This document shows positions 1 to 9,433 of a DNA stretch of 64,000 nt, one piece after another. Every line of letters begins with the position of its first letter. The stretch's first letter is position 1. The DNA lies in the NCBI GenBank assembly GCA_964487505.1, contig CAZARD010000002.1, positions 27,020 through 91,019 on the forward strand, written 5' to 3'. The DNA is from JAFDVJ01 sp964487505 (GTDB lineage: Bacteria; Acidobacteriota; Blastocatellia; Pyrinomonadales; Pyrinomonadaceae). Both the position numbers and the translations under genes were made by a program. The notes beneath the pieces were generated by a model. That model was not told the DNA's origin and did not search any database. It saw only the letters and a program-made list of their open reading frames with translations.

Positions 1-554
1 ATCCGATCATTTTCGACTACGACGAGCCGGTACGGCCCGACACGACCGCCGAAGGGCTTGCAAAACTCAAGCCGGCGTTCAAGCGCGACGGCGGCACGGT
101 GACGGCCGGCAACGCGCCGGGCGTCAACGACGGCGCGTCGGCGCTGGTCGTGACCTCGGCCGAAAAGGCCGCCGAACTCGGCGTCGAACCGCTCGCAAGG
201 GTCGTCTCGTACGCGACGTCCGGGATCGAGCCGAAACTGATCATGCTCGCTCCGGTCGAGGGCGTGCGGCGCGCGGTGGCGAAGCCCGGTTGGGGGCTTT
301 CGGATGTCGATCTTTTCGAACTTAACGAAGCTTTCTCGGTCCAGGCGCTCGGCGTCATGAAGGAACTCGGAATCGATCCGGCGCGGGTCAACGTCAACGG
401 CGGCGCGGTGGCGCTCGGTCACGCCATCGGAAACTCGGGAAGCCGCGTGCTGACGACGCTGCTTTATGAAATGAAGCGTCGCGGTGCGAGCAAAGGTGTC
501 GCCGGTCTTTGTCTCGGCGGCGGGAACTCGGTGGCGATGGCGGTCACACGCTAG
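1..554 (+). CDS. Acetyl-CoA acetyltransferase (thiolase), 3' part
   Basis: The 5' end is cut by the window edge; the frame is open from base 3 and stops at 552-554, leaving about 183 residues. This is the C-terminal half of a thiolase, which condenses or cleaves acyl-CoA/acetoacetyl-CoA. The family signatures are in order: NEAFS, then GHAIGNSGSR (the GHPxGxSG block with the active-site His), then CLGGGNS (the C-terminal active-site Cys block). A hydroxyacyl-CoA dehydrogenase lies two genes downstream, so a role in acyl-CoA metabolism (beta-oxidation or C4 metabolism) is likely. Substrate length cannot be told from this fragment. Confidence 0.93.
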   Translation, partial: PIIFDYDEPVRPDTTAEGLAKLKPAFKRDGGTVTAGNAPGVNDGASALVVTSAEKAAELGVEPLARVVSYATSGIEPKLIMLAPVEGVRRAVAKPGWGLSDVDLFELNEAFSVQALGVMKELGIDPARVNVNGGAVALGHAIGNSGSRVLTTLLYEMKRRGASKGVAGLCLGGGNSVAMAVTR

Positions 555-641
555 GGGATCTTCGCGGACCTGAACGCGATCGCGAACATCGATCGCGTTC
601 AAGCACAGTTTTCGACCGATGCAACGGATCCTTTCTTCAAG

Positions 642-2375
642 ATGTCTGTGATCGCCGGAATTCACGCCCTTGATCCGGACGCGCGCGTGCCCGGCGCGTT
701 CGCGGACGAACTGCGTTCACGTCTTTCGAGGCGCGAGGGCGCGTCGGTATTCGAACTGTCGAACGGGCGCACGGTCTTTTTCGGAAGCGATGCCGGCGGC
801 CTTCGCGGCGATTGGGTCTTCGCCGCGGGTAGTTCGGATTTCTCGATGATCGCCGGCGAGACGCTTCAGGCCAGGCCGGCCTCGCCGCCCGACCGCGGCG
901 CCGATCTTCGCGAGATTCACAACGATATCGCCAATGGCCGCACCGACACGCTGAAACGCTGTCGCGGAACGTTCGCTATCGTCAGCGCCCAGCGGGGATC
1001 GTTGAGCCTGATCGCGGACAAACTCGGCGTTCGGCAGCTATTCTACTGGATCGGGGACGACTTCGTCGTTTTCGCGTCGGCGCTTCGGATCATCGAGTCG
1101 CTGGGCTTCATCAAGCGCAGACTGAATCTTCGGGGCGTCATAGAGCATCTCGCTCTCGGTTATCCGCTCGCCGACCGAACGCCGTACGAAAGCGTTTTCG
1201 CGATGCGCGCCGGAGAGGTCCTGCAGTTTCGCGACCGCCGGACGCTGCGTTGCCGGTATTGGAAATGGGACGAGTTCCCGCCGTCCGAACAACCCAAGGA
1301 TGTCCTCCTCGATCGGCTCTTCGGGACGTTTCGCGACGCCGTCCGGATGCGGCTCGGAAGCGACCGCGGTACGATCGCGTATCTTTCGGGCGGTCTCGAC
1401 TCGCGGTGCGTTGTATCCGCGCTGCAGACCGAGGGCGCTGCGGTCCACACTTTCAACTTCGCGCGTCCCGGAACCAAGGACCTCGTGTACGGCGCGCGTT
1501 TCGCCGACGCCGCCGGAACCATCCACAATGAGTTCCCGAAGGAAGCGGGAGACGACGTGCCCGATTATTCGGCCAAGATCGCCGCGGCGTGGTATGATTC
1601 GCCGACGCGCGACGTCGTGCCGGTCGAACGCGCGAACGTGGTTTGGAGCGGCGAGGGCGGGAGCGTTGCGCTGGGACACGTCCACTTTGCGCGGCGCATC
1701 GCGGAACTCGTCCGTGAACGCGAGATCGACGCCGCGATCGAGCTGTTTTTCGAACGGGAATCGATCCATCTTTCGCCGAAGATCTTCAGGCGCGAGTTTG
1801 CCGAACGCCCGATCGAAATGGTTCGCCAGGGGATCAGGGAAGAGATGGCGCAGTTCGCGAGCTGCGACCCGGCCCGGAATTTCTACCTCTTCCTGATGCT
1901 CAACGACCAGCGCCGGAAGCTGCACTCGCATTTCGAGAATATCGACGTGCATCGGATCGAATTTCAGCTGCCGTTCTTCGACGCGGAATTTCTCCGCGCG
2001 GTTCTTGAAGTACCGTCCGATCTTTGTTTTGAGCACGCCTTGTATGTCGATTGGCTGTCGCGCTTCCCGACGGAAGTGAGGTCGGTGCCGTGGCAATCGT
2101 ATCCGGGCCACGTCACGTGCCCGGTCGCCGATGACACGGAACTCGCGGACCAGTGGGGAAGCGGCTACCGGCGCGGCGAACGGAAGGTGATCGCCGCTAA
2201 GCTTCGGCGCGAGGCCCGCGAGATTCTGACTTCGCCGCATTTTCCGTCTGAAATACTCCGCCGGTCGGGTTTCAGGGTCGCGTATATGCTCCATCGGTCA
2301 GGTTTGCGCGATTACGGGTATTTGATCGCGACGGCGGCAACGCTCGAACGGTTCGCGCGCAATTGCGTTCGCTGA
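642..2375 (+). CDS. Asparagine-synthase-like protein lacking the glutaminase cysteine
   Basis: 577 residues. The N-terminal ~190 residues resemble a class II glutamine amidotransferase fold (GVRQLFYW at about 129-136 matches the usual LGxRPLYY region). The C-terminal part is an asparagine synthase domain with the ATP-pyrophosphatase motif SGGLDSR at residues 249-255. In real AsnB the second residue is the catalytic Cys (MCGIAG); here the N-terminus reads MSVIAG, so glutaminase activity should be absent. It could use ammonia, or adenylate another carboxylate as lasso-peptide and beta-lactam homologues do. No obvious partner peptide is adjacent. The ATG at 642 lacks a strong SD but aligns with the family N-terminus. 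Confidence 0.8.
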   Translation: MSVIAGIHALDPDARVPGAFADELRSRLSRREGASVFELSNGRTVFFGSDAGGLRGDWVFAAGSSDFSMIAGETLQARPASPPDRGADLREIHNDIANGRTDTLKRCRGTFAIVSAQRGSLSLIADKLGVRQLFYWIGDDFVVFASALRIIESLGFIKRRLNLRGVIEHLALGYPLADRTPYESVFAMRAGEVLQFRDRRTLRCRYWKWDEFPPSEQPKDVLLDRLFGTFRDAVRMRLGSDRGTIAYLSGGLDSRCVVSALQTEGAAVHTFNFARPGTKDLVYGARFADAAGTIHNEFPKEAGDDVPDYSAKIAAAWYDSPTRDVVPVERANVVWSGEGGSVALGHVHFARRIAELVREREIDAAIELFFERESIHLSPKIFRREFAERPIEMVRQGIREEMAQFASCDPARNFYLFLMLNDQRRKLHSHFENIDVHRIEFQLPFFDAEFLRAVLEVPSDLCFEHALYVDWLSRFPTEVRSVPWQSYPGHVTCPVADDTELADQWGSGYRRGERKVIAAKLRREAREILTSPHFPSEILRRSGFRVAYMLHRSGLRDYGYLIATAATLERFARNCVR

Positions 2376-2435
2376 CCGGGTGGTCGATCGAAGAGTTTTT
2401 GATAATAAACCAAATATAAGAGGAAATTGATCTAT

Positions 2436-3284
2436 ATGAGTCAGATAATCGGAGTGATCGGCGCCGGGACGATGGGGAACGGCATTGCCCAAACGGCCGC
2501 GGCGTCAGGATTCGACGTCGTGATGTGCGACGTCAGGGAAGAGTTCGTCAAACGCGGATTTGACACGATAGGCAAGAGCCTCGACCGGTTCGTCAAGAAA
2601 GAAACGATGACCGAGGAGACGAAGAACGAGATCCTCGGACGCATCCGCACGACGACGGCGCTCGAGGACCTCAAGGATTGCTTCCTGGTCGTCGAGGCGG
2701 CGACCGAGAGTTTCGAGATCAAAAAGCAGATTTTTGAAAAGATCGACGCCATCACTGGACCGGACTGCATTCTGGCATCGAACACGTCGTCGATCTCGAT
2801 CACGAAGATCGCCGCCGTGACGGGCCGCCCGGACAAGGTCATCGGGATGCATTTTATGAATCCGGTGCCGTTGATGAAGCTTGTTGAGGTGATCCGCGGC
2901 ATCGCGACGTCCGATGAGACATACGACAAGGTCCGCGAGCTTTCCGAGAAGATGGGCAAGACGCCGCTCGATTGCCAGGATTTCCCGGGTTTCGTCGCGA
3001 ACCGGATCCTTCTGCCGATGATCAACGAGGCCGTCTTCGCGCTCCACGAGGGCGTCGCGACGCGCGAAAGCATCGACGGGATAATGAAACTCGGGATGAA
3101 TCACCCGATGGGGCCGCTGACGCTGGCGGACTTCATCGGCCTCGACGTCTGTCTCGCGATCCTGCGCGTGATGCACGAAGGGCTCGGCGACCCGAAATAC
3201 CGCCCGTGCCCGCTTTTGATCAAAATGGTCGATGCCGGATGGCTCGGGCGCAAGACGGGAAAGGGATTCTACGACTATCAATAG
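2436..3284 (+). CDS. 3-hydroxyacyl-CoA (3-hydroxybutyryl-CoA) dehydrogenase
   Basis: 282 residues, the normal length for the single-domain Hbd/PaaH type. It oxidises (S)-3-hydroxyacyl-CoA to 3-ketoacyl-CoA with NAD. The Rossmann motif GAGTMG is at residues 9-14. The catalytic pair is visible as His139 (GMHFMNP) and Glu151 (KLVEV), 12 residues apart as expected, and the dimerisation domain follows (DFPGFVANR onward). The ATG at 2436 is preferred over an in-frame TTG at 2427 because AAGAGGA lies just upstream. With the thiolase at the window start it suggests a short acyl-CoA gene group, though an unrelated gene sits between them. Confidence 0.93.
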   Translation: MSQIIGVIGAGTMGNGIAQTAAASGFDVVMCDVREEFVKRGFDTIGKSLDRFVKKETMTEETKNEILGRIRTTTALEDLKDCFLVVEAATESFEIKKQIFEKIDAITGPDCILASNTSSISITKIAAVTGRPDKVIGMHFMNPVPLMKLVEVIRGIATSDETYDKVRELSEKMGKTPLDCQDFPGFVANRILLPMINEAVFALHEGVATRESIDGIMKLGMNHPMGPLTLADFIGLDVCLAILRVMHEGLGDPKYRPCPLLIKMVDAGWLGRKTGKGFYDYQ

Positions 3285-3387
3285 TTCGAGGTCATTGTTC
3301 GGCCACGATCGATTCTCATTGATTCGCTTTCTTGTTGATGTGAGGTTCGTGGCTGGAGGTGTTCCTCAGGCATAACCCTAAAGATAT

Positions 3388-4737
3388 ATGATGAAACGAC
3401 TTTTGCTTCCTTTGAGTTTGATCCTTCTGGCCGCGTTCGGCATCTTCGTCGAGGCGCAGGTCCGGGTTGCGCCGCTCGACATCAAGCAACGAACGCTTGC
3501 GAACGGGCTGCGGGTCGTTTCCGTGCGGGACACTTCCAGTCCGACCGTTTCGATCCACGTTTGGTACGACGTCGGCGGAAAGAACGATCCGCCCGGCCGG
3601 TCCGGCTTCGCCCATATGTTCGAGCATATGATGTTCAAATCGACGAAGAACATGAAGAGCGAGATGATGGACCGGCTGACGGAGGACGTCGGCGGGTTCA
3701 ACAACGCTTCGACGTGGGACGATTTCACGAACTACTACGAGGTCGTGCCGTCGAACCATCTCGAGCGGCTTCTGTGGGCCGAAAGCGACCGGATGGTGAA
3801 CCTCAACGTCGATGAGGCGAACTTCGCTTCGGAGCGAGATGTCGTCAAGGAAGAGTACCGGCAGTCGGTGCTGGCGCAGACCTACGGACGGTTCTTCGAA
3901 TATGTCAGCGCGCTCTCTTACGAGGTTCATCCGTACAAACGGGGCGTCATCGGCAACCTCGACGAACTGAACGCCGCGACGCGCGAGGACGCCGACCGGT
4001 TCTATCGCACGTACTACCGCCCGGACAACGCGTGGCTGATCGTCGTCGGCGATTTCGATCAGGCGCAGTTCGACGGTTGGGTCGACAGGTATTTCGGCCG
4101 GATCCCGAAGCCTTCGGGCGTGATCCCGCGCGTCACCGAGGTCGAACCCGAACGGACCAAATCCAAACGGTTCGACAAGACCGCGCCGAAGGTCCGGTTT
4201 CCATCCGTCGCCCTGACGTATCTCGGGCCGCCGTCGCGGAGCGCCGATATGCCGGCGCTGCGGGTCGCCGAATCGATCCTTTCGGGCGGCGAAAGCACGC
4301 GGCTCTATCTCGGTCTGGTCCGGCCCGGAACGGCGCAGGAAGTCAATTTCTACATCGATCTGCGGGTCGATCGATCCTTGCTGGTGGTCTACGCGATCGC
4401 GGCCGAAGGCTCGACGCCGGAGGATATGGAAAAGGCGATACTTGCCGAGATCGCCAAGATGCAGCGTGTCGCAGTCAGCCCGAAAGAGCTGCAGAAGGCG
4501 AAAAACCAACTCGTGGCGCGAGCTCTCCAAGGCCGCGAGACGCACGACGGGAAAGCGATCGCGATCGAGAACGCGGTCGCGTATCTCGGCGACCCGTTGG
4601 AGGTCAACGGCGATATCGAGAAGCTTCAGAAAGTGACGGCCGCCGATGTTCAGCGCGTTATGAAGAAGTATTTTCCGGCGAATCTGCGGTACGTCATCAA
4701 TTACCGGAACGAAGGAGGTGCGTCAGATGCCAAATAG
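3388..4737 (+). CDS. Secreted M16 zinc metallopeptidase, catalytic partner
   Basis: 449 residues beginning with a signal peptide (hydrophobic stretch to about residue 23, ending VEAQ). The inverted zinc motif HMFEH (H76, E79, H80) is intact and a downstream EE pair at 155-156 lies 76 residues later, the spacing of the third zinc ligand in the pitrilysin/insulinase family. The rest is the usual two-domain M16B fold, ending in the INYRNEGGASDAK tail. It presumably degrades peptides in the periplasm. The next gene encodes a second M16 protein without the motif, the arrangement of heterodimeric M16 pairs. Confidence 0.92.
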   Translation: MMKRLLLPLSLILLAAFGIFVEAQVRVAPLDIKQRTLANGLRVVSVRDTSSPTVSIHVWYDVGGKNDPPGRSGFAHMFEHMMFKSTKNMKSEMMDRLTEDVGGFNNASTWDDFTNYYEVVPSNHLERLLWAESDRMVNLNVDEANFASERDVVKEEYRQSVLAQTYGRFFEYVSALSYEVHPYKRGVIGNLDELNAATREDADRFYRTYYRPDNAWLIVVGDFDQAQFDGWVDRYFGRIPKPSGVIPRVTEVEPERTKSKRFDKTAPKVRFPSVALTYLGPPSRSADMPALRVAESILSGGESTRLYLGLVRPGTAQEVNFYIDLRVDRSLLVVYAIAAEGSTPEDMEKAILAEIAKMQRVAVSPKELQKAKNQLVARALQGRETHDGKAIAIENAVAYLGDPLEVNGDIEKLQKVTAADVQRVMKKYFPANLRYVINYRNEGGASDAK

Positions 4738-6214
4738 GCTGAGATCGATATTCGCGGCGTTTATTGTTGCTTTCGCTTCGGTCCACGCAATCGCTCAGAG
4801 CGATCTTCCCGAGCCCGGCCCGCCGCGTCCGTTCGTCGTTCCCGATGTCGTCGAGGCGAAATTGCCGAACGGGCTGACGGTAGCCACCGTGCAGCGAAGC
4901 AACGTCCCGCTTGTCACTGTCCGGCTGATGATCCGCAGCGGCGCGAGCGAAGAGTCAGGAGAAAAGGCCGGGCTTGCCGATCTCACGGCAGCGCTGATGA
5001 CAAAACGGACTCGAACGCGGACGGCGGACCAGATCGCCGAGCAGATGGAGTTTCTCGGGGGCAGTCTTGTTTCGGGCGCCGACTGGAATAAAACAGTCTT
5101 CACGTTCACGGTCGCGAGCGACAAACTCGATGCCGCGATGGCGATCCTCGGCGATGTCATTCTGAATTCGACGCTCGACGCGAAGGAACTTGAACTGATC
5201 CGCTCGCAGGCGCTCGACACCCTCGCCGCCGATCTGAAAGAGCCGGCGTTTCTCGCCAACTATGCCGCGAGCCGTTTCAGTTTCGGCGAGCATCCGCCGG
5301 GCGGGACGCCGGAAAGCCTGAAGTCGATAAGGCGGTCGGATATCGCGCGGTTTCGGTCAGTCAAGTACAGACCCGACAACAGCGTTCTGGTTCTTGTCGG
5401 AGACGTCGACGGGAAGCGCGCTAAATCAGTTGGCGCGCGCTTTCTTGGCGCTTGGCGTTCGGCAATTGGACGTACGATCAAGATTAAGGGCGCCACGAAC
5501 ACGAAGGTAGACCAACGTGATAATGGAAACGCACGGATCTTGGTTGTTGACTTGCCGGATTCCGGACAATCTGCAGTCACATATTCGAGGGCAATACGCA
5601 ATTCCGGGCGGGTGGTCTGTCTACTGCCGTTCGAATGTGAGTCGAATCCCATCTTTCATCCCGCCTCGGTCGCGAATTCGGTTCTTGGCGGCGGTTATTC
5701 GTCGCGGCTCAATCAGGAGATACGCATCAAACGCGGGCTGAGCTACGGCGCGGGAAGCGGCTTCAGCTGGCGTGGCTCGAAGACGAATTTCTCGACCCGG
5801 ACGCAGACCAAGGACGAATCGGCGGCCGAGGTCGCCCGGATCGTCGTCGACGAGATCTCGAAACTAGGCAATTCAGACGCTGCGGAGGCCGAACTTGCGG
5901 CACGGAAACTCGTGATCAACGGCGACTACAGCCGGGAATTCGAGACGACGGCCGACCTTGCCGAAACGGTGAGCGTCGTCTATTCTTTCGCCCTTTCGAC
6001 CTCGGAGATGAAATCGTTCGCGGCAAGCATTAATGCGGTGACCGCCGCCGATGTCAGAAAATTCGCCGCCGACTATCTGCTGAACGGCGACATCGTCATT
6101 GCGGGCGACTACCGCAAGTTCAAGGACGATCTCGCAAAACGATTTCCTGGAGCGTCGGTCCGAGTCATCGAGGCCGCAAGGCTCGATCTGTCCCGGGAAT
6201 CGCTGGAGAATTGA
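4727..6214 (+). CDS. Secreted M16 peptidase-like protein, non-catalytic partner
   Basis: 495 residues with a signal peptide (FAAFIVAFASVHAIAQ). The start is taken as ATG 4727, with a perfect GGAGG at 4714-4718, rather than GTG 4718. The reading frame overlaps the upstream M16 gene by 11 nt, implying translational coupling. Where the partner has HxxEH this protein reads GLADLTAAL, so zinc binding is lost. The C-terminal half keeps LGGGYSSRLNQEIRIKRGLSYG, the conserved glycine-rich substrate-handling region. By analogy with mitochondrial processing peptidase and bacterial M16 pairs it should be the non-catalytic subunit of a heterodimer with the upstream product. Confidence 0.88.
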   Translation: MPNRLRSIFAAFIVAFASVHAIAQSDLPEPGPPRPFVVPDVVEAKLPNGLTVATVQRSNVPLVTVRLMIRSGASEESGEKAGLADLTAALMTKRTRTRTADQIAEQMEFLGGSLVSGADWNKTVFTFTVASDKLDAAMAILGDVILNSTLDAKELELIRSQALDTLAADLKEPAFLANYAASRFSFGEHPPGGTPESLKSIRRSDIARFRSVKYRPDNSVLVLVGDVDGKRAKSVGARFLGAWRSAIGRTIKIKGATNTKVDQRDNGNARILVVDLPDSGQSAVTYSRAIRNSGRVVCLLPFECESNPIFHPASVANSVLGGGYSSRLNQEIRIKRGLSYGAGSGFSWRGSKTNFSTRTQTKDESAAEVARIVVDEISKLGNSDAAEAELAARKLVINGDYSREFETTADLAETVSVVYSFALSTSEMKSFAASINAVTAADVRKFAADYLLNGDIVIAGDYRKFKDDLAKRFPGASVRVIEAARLDLSRESLEN

Positions 6215-6742
6215 ACGAACGCCGTCGCATGGTCGGCGTTGAAGACTCCGAGATGCCCTAGAGGCGAGTGTCTTGCCCGTTGTCTGTGCGTGTTTCGCGA
6301 CCTTGGCGGGAACGAAATCCCTCGAATGAATCCAAATTACGTCTTAGGGTTTCCATCGCGGATTCTTGACGGGTTTCGGACTGGCTGACGTTCCGCCCTT
6401 CGCGGACTTTGCGTGGGAAAATGCCTTTTTGGCGAGTGGACGCCGGTTCCTCGCGCAAAGCCCGCAAAGATCGCAACGGCGACAATCATAAAGATTCGCC
6501 TCGATGCGTAATCCCGGATGAATGTTCGGTCGGCGGTGGAGCGCGAGCGAGAATGTTCCGGATGTCAGCTGAAAATAAACAGCTCACAGCAAATGTTTCG
6601 TACATTCTCTTGCGTCGCAGTCGGACCCGTCCGGGTCGAGCGGAATCTGATTCCGTGCAACACGATAGGTCGGCCGTCTCCTTGTTTTTCTGCTTTTCAA
6701 CTTGAGTCGCAACGAACGGTTTGCTTGAATTGAGGCAACGCG
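6215..6742. other. Intergenic region with hairpin element, no gene seen
   Basis: About 530 bases with no convincing coding frame. Most of it is the dispersed hairpin repeat listed separately (6331-6518). The last ~220 bases before the ubiD-like gene hold nothing I can name beyond a possible promoter. Confidence 0.6.
6331..6518. repeat. Dispersed hairpin-forming repeat, copy A
   Basis: About 190 bp that recurs with roughly 85% identity at 19631-19820, judged by eye. It contains an imperfect inverted repeat (arms 6389-6417 and 6449-6478; core TTTGCG / CGCAAA) around a loop carrying GCCTTTTTGGC. No transposase or ORF lies within it, so it resembles a REP/MITE-type element. Confidence 0.75.
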
Positions 6743-8500
6743 ATGCACCGCAATCTTCGAACATTCATTGAACAACTTCGCGCCGAGAACGATCTCGTCG
6801 AGATCGGCGCAGAGGTCGATCCCTATCTGGAGATCGCCGAGATCCACCGCCGAGTCATTGAGGAAGGCGGGAAGGCCCTTCTGTTCACGAACGTCAAGGG
6901 ATCCGGGTTTCCCGTCGTGACGAATCTTTTCGGGACCGCGAAACGCATCGATCTCGCGTTCGGAAAGAAACCGCAGCGACTTGTCCGGCGCGCGGTCGAA
7001 GCGGTCGAGGTCCTTTTGCCGCCGAAACCGAAGGAACTCTGGAATTACCGCGATCTCGCGTTCGCGGCCCTCAAGCTCGGCACCAAAAAGGTCGGCCGCG
7101 CGCCCGTTCTCGAGGTCTCGCAGACGCCGGTCGATCTCGAAGCGATTCCGTTGCTCCAGCTTTGGCACGAGGACGGAGGGCATTTCGTCACTTTGCCGCT
7201 CGTTTACACCGAAAGCCCGGTGTCGGGCAAGCACAACCTCGGAATGTACCGGATCCAGCGATACGACAAGACTTCGACCGGGATCCATTGGCAGATCGGC
7301 AAGGGCGGCGGATTTCATTACCACGAAGCCGAAAAGCAGGGAAACGACCTGCCGGTGACGATCTTTCTCGGCGGCTCGCCGGCGATGATCCTCGCGGCGA
7401 TCGCGCCTTTGCCCGAGGACGTGCCCGAACTCGTGCTGGCGTCGGTGCTTGCCGACGGCAAGATCGAGACCGTCGCGAACCCGATCGAAGGTCATCACCG
7501 CCTGATCGCGGAGGCCGAATTCGCCATCTGCGGGAGCGTCGCGCCGCACGAACGCCGGCCCGAGGGCCCGTTCGGTGATCACTACGGTTATTATTCGCTG
7601 GTCCACGATTATCCCGTTTTCCGCGCGAAGGCGGTATATCACCGGCGCGACGCGATCTATCCGGCGACGGTCGTCGGAAAACCGCGCCAGGAAGATTTTT
7701 TCATCGGCGATTATCTGCAGGAACTGCTTTCACCGCTCTTTCCGCTCGTTATGCCGGCGGTGCGCGATCTTTGGAGCTATGGCGAGACGGGGTTTCACTC
7801 GCTCGCCGCGGCGGTCGTCCGCGAGCGTTACGGGCGCGAGGCACTGTCGGCGGGCTTTCGGATTCTCGGCGAAGGGCAGCTGTCGCTGACCAAGTTCCTT
7901 CTGCTTACGGACCGGCCGCAGGATCTGCGCGATTTTCCGCGGGTCCTCGAATCGGTCCTCGAACGCGTCGATTGGGCGAGCGATTTCTTCATCTTCGACC
8001 GGACATCGTTCGACACTCTCGATTACGCGTCGGGCAAGATAAACCATGGATCCAAAGCGCTTCTGGTCGGCGTCGGCGAACCGCGCCGCGAACTGGCGCG
8101 CGAATTTCGCGGTTCGTTGCCGAGGGGCGTCACGGCGGCGCGCGTTTTCTGCGGTGGATGTCTCGCGCTCGAAGCGGAATCCTACGCGTCCGATAAGGAA
8201 CTTGCGGGACGGATCGCGAGCGACGACGCGTTCCGCGAGTTCGAAATGGTCGTCGTTCTGGACTCGATCGATCTTGCACGCTCGACGGAGAAATTCCTTT
8301 GGGCGACTTGGACGCGTTTCAATCCCTCGACCGACATCCGCGCGCGCGGCGTCGAGGTTCGGAACAATCATATCAGCTACGATTCGCCGATCGTCATCGA
8401 CTCGCGAATGAAGCCTTGGTATCCGGCCGAGGTCGAAGTCCGACCCGACATCGCCGAACTGGTCGACCGCCGCTGGCTCGAGTACTTTCCGAACAAATGA
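6743..8500 (+). CDS. UbiD-family (prenylated-FMN) decarboxylase
   Basis: 585 residues, longer than E. coli UbiD (about 497). UbiD-family features include an N-terminal MHRNLRTFIEQLRAENDLVEI start, the PVVTNLFGT block and the EGPFGDHYGYYS block, which carries an acidic residue of the active site. A long C-terminal alpha/beta part ends in RRWLEYFPNK. The family decarboxylates (or carboxylates) aromatic and alpha,beta-unsaturated acids using prenylated FMN made by UbiX; no ubiX is seen in this window. A quinone-biosynthesis role is possible but not shown by the neighbours. The stop overlaps the next start (ATGA), so the two are co-translated. Confidence 0.9.
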   Translation: MHRNLRTFIEQLRAENDLVEIGAEVDPYLEIAEIHRRVIEEGGKALLFTNVKGSGFPVVTNLFGTAKRIDLAFGKKPQRLVRRAVEAVEVLLPPKPKELWNYRDLAFAALKLGTKKVGRAPVLEVSQTPVDLEAIPLLQLWHEDGGHFVTLPLVYTESPVSGKHNLGMYRIQRYDKTSTGIHWQIGKGGGFHYHEAEKQGNDLPVTIFLGGSPAMILAAIAPLPEDVPELVLASVLADGKIETVANPIEGHHRLIAEAEFAICGSVAPHERRPEGPFGDHYGYYSLVHDYPVFRAKAVYHRRDAIYPATVVGKPRQEDFFIGDYLQELLSPLFPLVMPAVRDLWSYGETGFHSLAAAVVRERYGREALSAGFRILGEGQLSLTKFLLLTDRPQDLRDFPRVLESVLERVDWASDFFIFDRTSFDTLDYASGKINHGSKALLVGVGEPRRELAREFRGSLPRGVTAARVFCGGCLALEAESYASDKELAGRIASDDAFREFEMVVVLDSIDLARSTEKFLWATWTRFNPSTDIRARGVEVRNNHISYDSPIVIDSRMKPWYPAEVEVRPDIAELVDRRWLEYFPNK

Positions 8501-9384
8501 AGAGAATCCTGATCGCGTTCGCGGCGTTGGTCGCCGTCACCGGGGTGGTCTGCCTCGGATATGCGTATTTCGTCGAACCGTTCCGCCTGGTCATCAATCA
8601 GCGCCGTTTGCCGGTCGCGAACTGGAATCAGGCCTACAACGGACTGCGGATCGTCGCGATCAGCGATATTCACGGCGGATCTCGGGGCGTCACCGAGGAG
8701 AAGATCAAACAGGTCGCGGACGCGGCGAACGCGCAGAATCCTGACATCATCGTCCTGCTCGGCGATTTCGTGTCCGAGGAACGGACCGACAGGACGAAAC
8801 TCAAAATGCCGCTCGCGACGATCGCGGCCAACCTTCGCGGGTTGCGCGCGCCGCTCGGGGTCTACGCCGTTCTCGGCAATCACGACGGTTGGCACGACGA
8901 TGCGGCGGTCGCCGCCGCGCTTCGGAAAGAAGGGCTGCGGGTACTCGAGAACGAGATCGCCGTCGTTGAACGCAACGGAAGAAAACTGAGGATCTTGGGG
9001 CTCCGCGATCATATGAAGCTCACGCCGAACTGGCAGAAGCTCTCGAACGAGCTCAAGGAACTCATCGCCGCGAGCCCGGGCGACTCAGACCTGATCGTGC
9101 TGCAGCACAGCCCCGACGTGCTGCCGATGATCACCGGCGGGTTGCTGATCTCCAGCGATCTGCGGCTGATCCTCGCGGGCCACACGCACGGAGGTCAGGT
9201 TTGGTTGCCGCTGATCGGAACCCCGATCGTGCCTTCCAGCTATGGACAAAAATACTCGTACGGGGCGGTGCGCGAGAACGGAATCGATATGTTCGTAACG
9301 ACGGGAGTCGGCACGAGCATCCTGCCGATCCGATTCATGATGCCGCCCGAGATCGCCGTCCTCGAGATCGTCTCCGAAAACTGA
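8497..9384 (+). CDS. Membrane-anchored calcineurin-like metallophosphoesterase
   Basis: 295 residues starting at ATG 8497, which overlaps the TGA of the ubiD-like gene. An N-terminal hydrophobic segment (about residues 4-24) anchors it to the membrane. The dimetal phosphoesterase motifs follow in order: SDIHGG, LLGDFV, GNHDGWH, then LAGHTHGGQ. This is the YkuE/YaeI-like group, members of which act on membrane phospholipids or UDP-diacylglucosamine. The exact substrate is unknown. The ATGA coupling to a UbiD-like decarboxylase is worth noting, but I infer no shared pathway from it. Confidence 0.9.
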   Translation: MKRILIAFAALVAVTGVVCLGYAYFVEPFRLVINQRRLPVANWNQAYNGLRIVAISDIHGGSRGVTEEKIKQVADAANAQNPDIIVLLGDFVSEERTDRTKLKMPLATIAANLRGLRAPLGVYAVLGNHDGWHDDAAVAAALRKEGLRVLENEIAVVERNGRKLRILGLRDHMKLTPNWQKLSNELKELIAASPGDSDLIVLQHSPDVLPMITGGLLISSDLRLILAGHTHGGQVWLPLIGTPIVPSSYGQKYSYGAVRENGIDMFVTTGVGTSILPIRFMMPPEIAVLEIVSEN

Positions 9385-9433
9385 CCGCGGGCTATACGAC
9401 TGCTCTCACCGCTCACCGCTTGCTGCCCACCGC
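9385..9433. repeat. Short CACCGCT/CACCG intergenic repeat
   Basis: The 49-bp space between convergent genes holds CTCACCG/CCACCGC units (about 9405-9440). It is a short low-complexity tract with no visible gene. Confidence 0.4.

Noticed and set aside
1038..2294. 418-residue minus-strand frame
   Set aside because: Antisense shadow of the asparagine-synthase-like gene.
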